From the NCBI GenBank assembly GCA_934178555.1, contig CAKPQL010000028.1, positions 1-6,338 on the forward strand: a stretch of DNA of 6,338 bases, written 5' to 3'. This DNA comes from an uncultured Clostridia bacterium (GTDB lineage Bacteria; Bacillota; Clostridia; TANB77; CAG-508). Of the stretch, positions 1 to 6,332 are shown in pieces (position 1 is the first letter of the stretch; each line of letters opens with the position of its first letter). Both the position numbers and the translations under genes were made by a program. The notes beneath the pieces were generated by a model. That model searched no databases, was not told the DNA's origin, and saw only the letters and a program-made list of their open reading frames with translations.

Positions 1-48
1 ATAAAATTTAAGTATTTAGGATATGCCTTGATGAAAATATGTGATTAA
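1..48 (+). CDS. 3' end of an unidentified upstream gene (partial)
   Basis: From the first base, frame 1 is open for 15 codons and ends at TAA (46-48), with C-terminus YALMKICD. The main support is comparative: the right-hand repeat (6233-6338) carries the same ending (ALMKICD, stop at 6279-6281), but there the frame is broken by a 1-nt length difference and an upstream TAG. This suggests that a gene preceding spoIIID ended here and that the left copy is the healthier one. The protein cannot be recognised from 15 residues. A chance open stretch is quite possible in such a short segment. Confidence 0.3.
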   Translation: MKFKYLGYALMKICD

Positions 49-54
49 TAAATA

Positions 55-83
55 TCATAATACAACCTTCATGCGAACACAAT
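55..83 (+). promoter_or_regulatory. Decayed sigma-E-like promoter (left copy)
   Basis: TCATAAT (55-61) resembles the mother-cell sigma-E -35 element (KMATATT). After a 14-nt spacer, AACACAAT (76-83) sits where the -10 element (CATACAHT) is expected. The right copy has AATACAAT at the matching place, so the left copy has lost the T of the ATACAAT core. Since it drives only a broken spoIIID remnant, it is probably relaxed from selection. Promoter identity rests on consensus match alone. Confidence 0.4.
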
Positions 84-103
84 TAAACAACTGTATACGT
101 AAT

Positions 104-108
104 GGAGG
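104..108 (+). promoter_or_regulatory. Orphan ribosome binding site of the spoIIID remnant
   Basis: GGAGG (104-108) lies 8 nt before ATG (117-119), an ideal arrangement. The reading frame from that ATG breaks within three codons, so this is a leftover signal. In the right-hand repeat the window ends after AATGG, i.e. within the equivalent site. Confidence 0.65.
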
Positions 109-116
109 TTTTCTTT

Positions 117-303
117 ATGAAAATTACTCAATAGAAAAATTTGATATTAATCTGACACATTAAAAAGATACAGTTCATGGAGCAACAGAAAAATTTGGAA
201 TAAGTAAGAGTACAGTACATAAAGAGTGAGATGTGGAAGGGTAAATTTGATTTTTACGTAATTTACTAAAAAGTTATATAAATTTATTGTGGAAGAAAAT
301 GAA
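117..303 (+). pseudogene. spoIIID: spoIIID remnant (sporulation transcription factor, frameshifted)
   Basis: SpoIIID is a small helix-turn-helix regulator of mother-cell genes in sporulation. After ATG AAA (117-122), a 1-nt deletion shifts the frame. Reading then resumes at 125 with TAC TCA ATA GAA and, after an in-frame TAA (161-163), gives KDTVHGATEKFGISKSTVHK (164-223). This matches the SpoIIID recognition helix region (TVR..A..FG.SKSTVHKD in the family). A TGA follows at 227-229. With a further frame change, LYKFIVEENE (274-303) resembles the LxxEVxxxLExNK helix that follows in intact proteins. The family's RHxRGGxATKxKY tail is not detectable. Several stops and at least two frame changes make it non-functional. 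The motif match is distinctive, so I am confident of the family. Confidence 0.8.
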
Positions 304-310
304 CTATGAT
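283..310 (+). promoter_or_regulatory. Weak candidate promoter for the helicase operon
   Basis: TATGAT (305-310) is a fair -10 element. The best -35 at acceptable spacing is TTTATT (283-288), 16 nt upstream, which is a poor match. The site is in the right place to drive the two-gene operon, but AT-rich DNA yields such matches often. If it is used, transcription starts near 317, inside the small 306-383 frame, which would then not be translated from this transcript. Confidence 0.2.
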
Positions 311-383
311 AAAATTACTAAGGAGTATAGTTAGAAAAATCAATGCTTTTATACAAAAGAGTGGAGTAATGTATGAACGATGA
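306..383 (+). CDS. Possible small basic amphipathic peptide upstream of the helicase (25 aa)
   Basis: ATG at 306 opens a 25-codon frame ending at TGA 381-383 and overlapping the helicase start by 11 nt. GGAAG (291-295) lies 10 nt before the ATG as a weak ribosome binding site. The core KLLRSIVRKINAFIQK has hydrophobic residues on one helical face and Lys/Arg on the other. It aligns without gaps to the C-terminal tail of the 148-residue protein (FFRKIINKIKLFLKK), with the same hydrophobic pattern and six identities over 15 positions. It may be a translated leader that couples translation into the helicase gene, or the leftover 3' end of an earlier cassette's partner gene. It could also be chance. 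Confidence 0.3.
   Translation: MIKLLRSIVRKINAFIQKSGVMYER
361..366 (+). promoter_or_regulatory. Ribosome binding site of the helicase gene
   Basis: GTGGAG (361-366) ends 6 nt before ATG 373. It decides the start: the in-frame codon at 367-369 is TAA, so no upstream start is possible, and the other nearby ATG at 369 reads only four codons before a stop. Confidence 0.7.
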
Positions 384-3300
384 ATTATTTAATTTAAGTA
401 ATTTTAATATAATACAAGATGACGAAAATTATTATTTTTTCCGTGCATTAAATATGGCGGACAATAATGATATTGAACAAAGAATAACTGCGTCTGACAA
501 TGGAAAAATCAAACGTATAAGAACAGATAGAGAAAGAGCAGATGTAGAAACTAAATATAGTGAAACTTCTGAAATTTCATTAGAAGAGTTATATGACCAT
601 ATTAAAATGCATTATAGGAAAGATACAAATTGTATTTCACTTACAAGTAACAGTAATGTAGCAGTAAACTATGGAAGAGGATCATATAAAGATAAATATG
701 TTATGATAAAAATTCCCAAAAAGGAATTTGGAGAAAAGACTGTAAATGCTGGACAATATATGCTACAAGAACTATATTCTAGAATACAGCAAGAACTAGA
801 AGATTTAGCAGAAGAAGAGAAAGGACAAATCTTAAATATATTCGAGACTATAGAAGAAAGTACAGAGAGTAAAACCTTACAAGATATAATTGCTAAAAAA
901 TATACTGCAAAAATAGGAGAAGTAAGTTCATCAAAAGCACATTTAAGAAAAGGCATATCATATAGTTCACCCAAGACAAGAATTAGTAATTATCAGTCAT
1001 TAGACGAAGAACAATTATTAGAGGTAAACAAAGTATATGCAAAATTGGCAATATTAGAAAATAAAGGTATATTAAAATATGTAATACCACATTCATCTAA
1101 TTCAAAATTAAGAGAAACAATTGGAAATGCATTTTCATCTAATGAAATAATTCATTATGGAGATATTACTGAAGAAAATATTATAGATATACCAAAAGAA
1201 ATAGCTGATATATTTGCATTAATACAACAAGTAAATGATATTGATGAAAATAAAATAGAAGAATTAAAGCGAGCATTAATAATAGCTGTGCAAAGTAGCA
1301 AAGAAATACCTGAAATAGCAGATATTACTTCGAAAGTAAAAGATAATATATCAATAGAGGAAATGTATGAATTAACAGAAGGAAGAGTCGAATATGGAAA
1401 AGCAAGCTCTATTGTAAAAAATATGTTTTACTTGAGTAAATCAAGAAAAAATGCGATAGCACTTTCTAATGTGTTATCAGAAATATTAGGAAACAATTCA
1501 GACTTCGAAGATATAATACAACATATAAGAGAAAATGGATTTAGAGTTGAGCCAGAAATAATAACAAGAAAAAGTGGTAAAGGAGTAGAATTAAGCGAAT
1601 CTGTAAATTTAGATTTACCAAAAGATGAACAATCACTAATAGATGAAATAAAAGAGTTATCATCTGATGAATTAGATATTGTTCTTCAAAATGGTGGACT
1701 ATATAATGCTAGAGATATAGTAACAAGAACATTTAATAAAGTAAGAGAAAGTGAAAAAATAGATAAATCAAGGTATTATGCAGAGGCGATAATTTCTCAG
1801 TATAATTGGGAAGATATTGGAATAGAAGAATTTAAAAAAGATGAAAGAAATGAACTAATTGCAAGACTACAAAGAAAAAAATGTGCAGAAATATATGAAA
1901 GATTAAAAGAAACTGGAATGGAAGAAAGTAAAATTCCAACAGTTTTATTTAACATAGCTATGAGAGATAGATTCTATGAACAATATGAAAAAGACAATTT
2001 AGAAATATTATTAAATTCAAGGAAAGATGTATTACAAGATAATATTAATATAGAGTTAGTTGAAAGATTTTTAGGATATTATGATATAGAAAACACAGGC
2101 ATAAGATTAAAAGATTATCAACAAAGGACTAATGACAATATAAATAGAATATTTGGAGACCATAAATTTGCACAAGTAATACTTCCTACAGGTGCAGGTA
2201 AAAGCTTTGTGGCTTTAGCACAAATGCAAAAATATGCTGAGGAACATTCAGGAGAAAAGATGCTATATTTAGCACCACAAGACGAAATATTAAATCAAAC
2301 AAAAAAATATATAGTAAAATATGTTCATGGAAAACAAGAAACGCTTGGAAAATCCGAAGATGAAATAATAGCTGAGATATTTCCAAATATAACATTTGAA
2401 ACATATCCAGGATTACTTGCTAAACGTGGTCAAGAAGTAATAAAAGCTCAATATGGAATGATAATATTAGATGAGTTACATAGAACAGGTGCAAAAGAAT
2501 ATGGAGAAAAAGTGAATCAATTACTTGAAAATCAAACAGAAGATGTAAAAGTGCTTGGAATAACAGCTACACCAACAAGAGATGTAGACGGAAGAGACAT
2601 GGAAAATGAAACAGCCAAAAAACTTGGATATACAGATGAAGAAATAAGTAAAAGAAAACATTTGGCATCAAATATGATATTAGAAAATGGAATAAGAATG
2701 GGATATTTAGTAAATCCTAAAGTTATTTCTTCTAAATATGATTTAATTTCATCAGGGAAAATGGATGAAATGAGAGCAAATATTGAAGATATAGAAGATG
2801 ATATAAAAAGAGCAGAAAAATTACAAAAATATAATGAATTAAGGGCAAAATTAAATAGAGAAATAGATAATGAAATAGGAGAAGAAGCAAGAAAAAAACT
2901 AGAAGAAGATGCTAGAAAAAATCTTGATAGTGGAATAGGAAAAGAAGAAATATTAAGACAAAATGTAAAAAAAGGTAAAAAATATATTGTATATATACCT
3001 GTTTCAGATCAAGGAGATATTGAAGATGAAGACGGAAACAAAATAGGTGCAAAAACAGGAGAAGATAAAGTAAAAGCATATCAGGAATACTTAAATAAAG
3101 TGTTTGAAGGAACAGATATTGTACCGGATTTTTATTTTATGCTTGGAAGCTATAGTAAAGAAAAGAATAAAAAAGAGCTAGATGAGTTTGAGCTAGATGA
3201 CTCAAATAAAACAAAACTTATGATTGTTATGAATAAAGCAAATGAAGGAATACATATTGAGGGGGTTGATGGAATCATATGGTTTAGAGCGTTAGATGAA

Positions 3301-5487
3301 AATTCTAGAATTTTATATTTGCAACAATTAGGAAGAGTAATTTATGCTTTAGATGAAGATAATCCATTACCTGATGATAAAAGACCAGTTGTAATAGATT
3401 TAGCAAATAATACATTAACTGTTAAAATGGAAAAAAAGTTTGAATATTCAGAACCAATAGATGATTTAGAAGCTTTAACAATTGTAACAGAATGGATAAA
3501 TGAACATGATGAAATGATACCTGACAGAAATAGTTCAAATAGACAAGAACAACATTATTATGTTGTTTTAAGAAGAATTCAAAGTAAGTATAGTAAATAT
3601 TTAGAGGGATTTGACAATTTTGAAGACTTAACAGAAGAAGATAGAACAAGAATAGAAGAAATTATTGAATTAGCAACAGAAATTGATTTATGGAATATAA
3701 ATTTACCACCAATTCCAAAAGTAAAAGGAAACAAAGAGGATTTTGATCCATTTACAATTGAAGGTGTATTGACGGATTTTGTTGAATTAGAAGAAGATAT
3801 AAATAATGTTAAGTGCGAAGCCAAAATAACAGAATTTATAGAAATAGCAGAGAAATTAAACAATGCAGGAATAGAAGTAGGAAAACTTCCACAAGGTAGA
3901 AACATAAATAAGAAGTATGTTTCAAATACATTACAAGATTTAGTAGAACAAGGATATATTTCAGAAAAAGTATTAAATGAATTAGGGTTAGATGAAAAAT
4001 ATAAAATAGGTTATTATATCGGAGCGGCTAAAAAAGCATATAAAGGAAATGGTAATTATCAAATAACAGAAGAAGAGAAAAAAAGGTTAGAAGAACTAGG
4101 AATTGTAAATTTAGAAGAAAAAACAGCAATAGCAGAATTTATAGAAATAGCAGAAAAATTAAACAAAGCAGGAATAGAAGTAGGAAAACTTCCACGAAGT
4201 AGAAAGGGAAACGAGAAGCAAGTTCCAAATACATTACAAGATTTAGTAGAACAAGGATATATTTCAGAAAAAGTATTAAATGAATTAGGGTTAGATGAAA
4301 AATATAAAATAGGTTATTATATCGGAATGACTAAACAAGCATATAAAGGAAAAAGTACTTTCCAAATAACAGAAGAAGAGAAAAAAAGGTTAGAAGAACT
4401 AGTAATTGTAAATTTAGAAGAAAAAACAGTAATAGCAGAATTTATAGAAATAGCAGAAAAATTAAACAAAGCAGGAATAGAAGTAGGAAAACTTCCACAA
4501 CGTAGAGAGATAAATAATAAAGATGTTTTAAATACATTACAAGATTTAGTAGAACAAGGATATATTTCAGAAAAACTATTAAATGAATTAGGGTTAGATG
4601 AAAAATATAAAATAGGTTATTATATCGGAGTGGCTAAAAAAGCATATAAAGGAAATGGTAATTGTCCAATAACAGAAGAAGAGAAAAAAAGGTTAGAAGA
4701 ATTAGGAATTGTAAATTTAGAAGAAAAAACAGCAATAGCAGAATTTATAGAAATAGCAGAAAAATTAAACAATGTAGGGATAGAAGTGGGAAAACTTCCA
4801 CGAAGTAGAAGAATAAATGGAAAGCAAGTTTTAAATACATTACAAGATTTAGTAGAACAAGGATATATTTCAGAAAAAGTATTAAATGAATTAGGGTTAG
4901 ATGAAAAATATAAAATAGGTTATTATAATGCAGTAGCTAAACAAGCATATAAAGGAAATGGTAAATATCTAATAACAGAAGAAGAGAAAAAAAGGTTAGA
5001 AGAACTAGGAATTGTAAATTTAGAAGAAAAAACACCAATAGCAGAATTTATAGAAATAGCAGAAAAATTAAACAATGCAGGAATAGAAGTAGGAAAACTT
5101 CCACGAATGAGAAAAATAAATAATAAAGATGTTAAAAATACATTACAAGATTTAGTAGAACAAGGATATATTTCAGAAAAAGTATTAAATGAATTAGGGT
5201 TAGATGAAAAATATAAAATAGGTTCTTATATCGGAGTGGCTAAACAAACATATAAAGGAAAGTGTAAATATCTAATAACAGAAGAAGAGAAAAAAAGGTT
5301 AGAAGAACTAGGAATTGTAAATATAGAAGAAAAATATAATTCAAGTAAGAAAAACAGAACATCAAAAGAAATAGCAGAGGCTTCAATTAGTTCGCTTGCC
5401 AATATTGAAATGACTGACAGAGAAGATGAAGAATTAAGAGCATTGCTAGATAGAACGAAAGAAGGAGAAATAAAAATAAATGAATAA
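373..5487 (+). CDS. Giant SF2 (ResIII-like) DExH helicase with possible ART-like N-terminus and five variable C-terminal repeats
   Basis: 1704 residues, predicted cytoplasmic, with no signal peptide or membrane segment. Residues ~15-120 contain FFRAL (R24), CISLTSNSNVAVNYG (87-101) and KYVMIKIP (108-115), an order resembling the R...STS core of ADP-ribosyltransferase folds; the catalytic glutamate is not assigned. Residues ~130-575 are mainly charged helices without known motifs. The motor follows: RLKDYQQR (578-585), Walker A TGAGKS (606-611, K610), LAPQ (633-636), DELH (700-703), TAT (731-733), then a charged coiled-coil-like insert (~797-865), NEGIHIEGVDG (957-967) and motif VI QQLGR (984-988). 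At the second motif VI arginine position there is Y991. It most resembles the ResIII (type III restriction/DEAD-like) group, though no nuclease motif or methyltransferase neighbour is visible. Residues 1152-1656 are five 101-aa repeats whose second half recalls helicase-associated domains, followed by a 48-aa acidic/basic tail. Probable role: nucleic-acid translocase or helicase with a modular recognition arm, possibly in defence. Helicase call is firm; function is inferred. Confidence 0.9.
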   Translation: MNDELFNLSNFNIIQDDENYYFFRALNMADNNDIEQRITASDNGKIKRIRTDRERADVETKYSETSEISLEELYDHIKMHYRKDTNCISLTSNSNVAVNYGRGSYKDKYVMIKIPKKEFGEKTVNAGQYMLQELYSRIQQELEDLAEEEKGQILNIFETIEESTESKTLQDIIAKKYTAKIGEVSSSKAHLRKGISYSSPKTRISNYQSLDEEQLLEVNKVYAKLAILENKGILKYVIPHSSNSKLRETIGNAFSSNEIIHYGDITEENIIDIPKEIADIFALIQQVNDIDENKIEELKRALIIAVQSSKEIPEIADITSKVKDNISIEEMYELTEGRVEYGKASSIVKNMFYLSKSRKNAIALSNVLSEILGNNSDFEDIIQHIRENGFRVEPEIITRKSGKGVELSESVNLDLPKDEQSLIDEIKELSSDELDIVLQNGGLYNARDIVTRTFNKVRESEKIDKSRYYAEAIISQYNWEDIGIEEFKKDERNELIARLQRKKCAEIYERLKETGMEESKIPTVLFNIAMRDRFYEQYEKDNLEILLNSRKDVLQDNINIELVERFLGYYDIENTGIRLKDYQQRTNDNINRIFGDHKFAQVILPTGAGKSFVALAQMQKYAEEHSGEKMLYLAPQDEILNQTKKYIVKYVHGKQETLGKSEDEIIAEIFPNITFETYPGLLAKRGQEVIKAQYGMIILDELHRTGAKEYGEKVNQLLENQTEDVKVLGITATPTRDVDGRDMENETAKKLGYTDEEISKRKHLASNMILENGIRMGYLVNPKVISSKYDLISSGKMDEMRANIEDIEDDIKRAEKLQKYNELRAKLNREIDNEIGEEARKKLEEDARKNLDSGIGKEEILRQNVKKGKKYIVYIPVSDQGDIEDEDGNKIGAKTGEDKVKAYQEYLNKVFEGTDIVPDFYFMLGSYSKEKNKKELDEFELDDSNKTKLMIVMNKANEGIHIEGVDGIIWFRALDENSRILYLQQLGRVIYALDEDNPLPDDKRPVVIDLANNTLTVKMEKKFEYSEPIDDLEALTIVTEWINEHDEMIPDRNSSNRQEQHYYVVLRRIQSKYSKYLEGFDNFEDLTEEDRTRIEEIIELATEIDLWNINLPPIPKVKGNKEDFDPFTIEGVLTDFVELEEDINNVKCEAKITEFIEIAEKLNNAGIEVGKLPQGRNINKKYVSNTLQDLVEQGYISEKVLNELGLDEKYKIGYYIGAAKKAYKGNGNYQITEEEKKRLEELGIVNLEEKTAIAEFIEIAEKLNKAGIEVGKLPRSRKGNEKQVPNTLQDLVEQGYISEKVLNELGLDEKYKIGYYIGMTKQAYKGKSTFQITEEEKKRLEELVIVNLEEKTVIAEFIEIAEKLNKAGIEVGKLPQRREINNKDVLNTLQDLVEQGYISEKLLNELGLDEKYKIGYYIGVAKKAYKGNGNCPITEEEKKRLEELGIVNLEEKTAIAEFIEIAEKLNNVGIEVGKLPRSRRINGKQVLNTLQDLVEQGYISEKVLNELGLDEKYKIGYYNAVAKQAYKGNGKYLITEEEKKRLEELGIVNLEEKTPIAEFIEIAEKLNNAGIEVGKLPRMRKINNKDVKNTLQDLVEQGYISEKVLNELGLDEKYKIGSYIGVAKQTYKGKCKYLITEEEKKRLEELGIVNIEEKYNSSKKNRTSKEIAEASISSLANIEMTDREDEELRALLDRTKEGEIKINE
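3826..5340 (+). repeat. Five in-frame 303-bp tandem repeats inside the helicase gene
   Basis: Units are 3826-4128, 4129-4431, 4432-4734, 4735-5037 and 5038-5340, exactly 303 bp (101 codons) each with no length change. Each starts at ATA of IxEFIEIAEKLN and includes GIEVGKLP, NTLQDLVEQGYISEK, LNELGLDEKYKIG, then YKG and ITEEEKKRLEEL. The framework is nearly identical at DNA level. Variation is concentrated at unit residues 23-33 (after KLP) and 63-79 (from KIG to ITEEE). The closing IGxYIG..K..YKG...ITEEEKKRLEELGI half resembles a divergent helicase-associated domain (PF03457-like). This assignment is from memory of the motif and needs a profile search. Confidence 0.95.
5462..5467 (+). promoter_or_regulatory. 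Ribosome binding site of the partner gene
   Basis: AAGGAG (5462-5467) lies inside the last helicase codons, 12 nt before ATG 5480. The spacing is longer than optimal, so translation probably depends in part on coupling to helicase termination at 5485-5487. Confidence 0.5.
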
Positions 5488-5926
5488 TCGCAGAAATGCT
5501 TATAAAGAAGTATATACAGTTTTACAGGATTTAAATGAAGAAGAGTATAATAAAATTCCTATTGAAATTATCGAAACAATAAAAGAAAATAGTAATGAAG
5601 AGTATGAGTTTGTATTAAATGAAAAATTAGAGCTAAAAGAACAAATACTATTACCAGAAACGAAGGCAATTTTATTTAATTTATTTAGAGACTATCTTGC
5701 GACGCCTGTACAAAAAGAAAAAATAATAAAAATGCAATCAGAAGAAAGAAAAAAATTAGAAGAAAAGAAAAAGCAAAAATACGCTAATGTAGAAATATTT
5801 AAAACGAATAAGTATACAAATGTTGAAGAAGAAACAAAAAATAAAGAATTACAACTTGTACAAATAAAAAAAGAAGGTTTCTTTAGAAAAATAATAAATA
5901 AAATAAAATTATTTTTAAAGAAATAA
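5480..5926 (+). CDS. Conserved-looking small partner protein of unknown function (148 aa)
   Basis: The start ATG lies within the last codons of the helicase gene (8-nt overlap), indicating one operon and coupled, probably stoichiometric translation. Residues 1-85 form a charged, likely helical domain with YKEVYTVLQDLNEEEYNKIP (8-27) and ETKAILFNLFRDYLATP (60-76). Residues 79-100 are a Glu/Lys-rich coiled-coil-like stretch (QKEKIIKMQSEERKKLEEKK). The last 16 residues, GFFRKIINKIKLFLKK, are a strongly basic amphipathic helix that could bind membrane or nucleic acid. There is no signal peptide and no catalytic motif that I recognise. The domain style looks like a conserved hypothetical of clostridial genomes, but I cannot name a family. 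Its fixed position behind the helicase suggests an accessory, regulatory or inhibitory role. Confidence 0.85.
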   Translation: MNNRRNAYKEVYTVLQDLNEEEYNKIPIEIIETIKENSNEEYEFVLNEKLELKEQILLPETKAILFNLFRDYLATPVQKEKIIKMQSEERKKLEEKKKQKYANVEIFKTNKYTNVEEETKNKELQLVQIKKEGFFRKIINKIKLFLKK

Positions 5927-5931
5927 TTTAT

Positions 5932-5962
5932 TTGCACAAAATAATAATAAATATGGTATAAA
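5932..5962 (+). promoter_or_regulatory. Candidate promoter with extended -10 element downstream of the operon
   Basis: TTGCAC (5932-5937) and TATAAA (5957-5962) are 19 nt apart. TGG just before the -10 element makes it an extended -10 type. It begins 6 nt after the partner gene stop and faces the decayed coding stretch beyond 6020. It may be the surviving promoter of a lost gene. The spacing is long, so confidence is low. Confidence 0.3.
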
Positions 5963-5972
5963 TTCGAAAAAA

Positions 5973-6000
5973 TCATTTTGACTTTGTAAGTATAAAATGA
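5973..6000. terminator. Hairpin, possible minus-strand terminator
   Basis: TCATTTT (5973-5979) pairs with AAAATGA (5994-6000), and ACTT (5981-5984) pairs with AAGT (5988-5991) around a TGT loop, leaving a small internal bulge. On the minus strand the stem is followed by six Ts (complement of A5967-A5972), the form of an intrinsic terminator, though GC-poor. On the plus strand no T-run follows, so it is not a convincing terminator for the operon, for which I found no clear alternative. Confidence 0.3.
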
Positions 6001-6021
6001 AGGTGGAAAAGAAATTTTATA

Positions 6022-6281
6022 GGTGTAGATGAATATGACAATGAGTAAGGTTATGATATAAATATGATTGACGATTGTGAAATACATAAATTTACTGTTT
6101 TTTATGATGAATCAATAGTATAACTATAATGGAGAATACAATAAAATAATTAAAATTGATGAAGAATTAAATTGAAGTGGAGAACAAACAACAGAATATG
6201 AGGACTTGCAACAGTAAGTATGATTACTTTACATAGAAATCAAGTGCTTTAAGACATGCTCTGATGAAAATATGTGATTAA
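6022..6281 (+). pseudogene. Decayed coding remnant of unknown gene
   Basis: This stretch has no intact gene but reads like eroded coding DNA. From 6022 one frame gives GVDEYDNE, a TAA, then GYDINMIDDCEIHKFTVFYD and ESIV to a TAA at 6121. After a frame change at 6125 it continues YNGEYNKIIKIDEELN, a TGA, then SGEQTTEYEDLQQ. Further on, with another frame change, it reaches SSALRHALMKICD and TAA (6279-6281), the same ending as the frame at 1-48. It may therefore be the decayed duplicate of the gene whose last 15 codons lie at the left edge. A degenerate leftover unrelated to that gene is the alternative, and the protein family is not recognisable. Confidence 0.4.
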
Positions 6282-6287
6282 TAAATA

Positions 6288-6316
6288 TCATAATACAACC
6301 TTCATGCGAATACAAT
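6288..6316 (+). promoter_or_regulatory. Putative intact sigma-E promoter of downstream spoIIID
   Basis: TCATAAT (6288-6294) matches six of seven positions of the sigma-E -35 consensus KMATATT. AATACAAT (6309-6316) matches seven of eight of the -10 consensus CATACAHT, and the spacer is 14 nt. In Bacillus subtilis spoIIID is transcribed by sigma-E, which fits the spoIIID remnant that follows the left copy of this sequence. Transcription would start near 6323, just before the ribosome binding site at the window edge. Confidence 0.5.
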
Positions 6317-6332
6317 TAAACAAATGTATTCG
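6307..6332. repeat. Perfect 8-bp inverted repeat over the putative promoter start site
   Basis: CGAATACA (6307-6314) and TGTATTCG (6325-6332) are exact reverse complements separated by a 10-nt loop. The left arm covers most of the -10 element and the right arm lies about where transcription would start. It could be an operator for a dimeric regulator or an mRNA leader structure. The left flanking copy (74-99) has two mismatched pairs. Confidence 0.5.

Larger units (their letters stand above)
1..105 (+). repeat. Left flanking direct repeat (spoIIID upstream region)
   Basis: This segment recurs at 6233-6338. Positions 29-105 match 6262-6338 at offset 6233 with only three substitutions (positions 78, 91 and 97). 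Positions 1-28 match 6233-6261 more loosely with one gap. Because both window edges lie in the repeat, its true ends are not visible. It holds the end of a reading frame, a sigma-E-like promoter and, just past the part visible on the right, the spoIIID ribosome binding site and start codon. It is a duplicated chromosomal junction rather than an IS terminal repeat. Confidence 0.9.

Noticed and set aside
125..229. Stop codon reassignment rescuing the spoIIID-like frame
   Set aside because: The remnant is interrupted by both TAA and TGA and also has frame changes, while the large genes end normally at TAA. Decay is the simpler explanation.
343..369. Eight-codon leader frame before the helicase
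   Set aside because: It is very short, and the nearest AAGGAG (320-325) is 17 nt from its ATG, too far for normal initiation.
3422..3905. Minus-strand open frames of 75 and 108 codons
   Set aside because: Both are antisense to the helicase gene, have no ribosome binding site of note, and follow from its codon composition.
3826..5340. CRISPR array
   Set aside because: The 303-bp units are in-frame protein repeats without short spacers, and no cas genes are present.
373..5487. Type III restriction enzyme Res subunit
   Set aside because: The motor is ResIII-like, but I see no PD-ExK nuclease motif and no Mod methyltransferase gene, and the repeat arm is not typical of Res.
5692..6087. Minus-strand open frame of 131 codons
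   Set aside because: It lies mostly opposite the partner gene, and its Phe/Ile/Tyr-rich content is the mirror of A-rich coding DNA. The well-supported plus-strand gene explains it.
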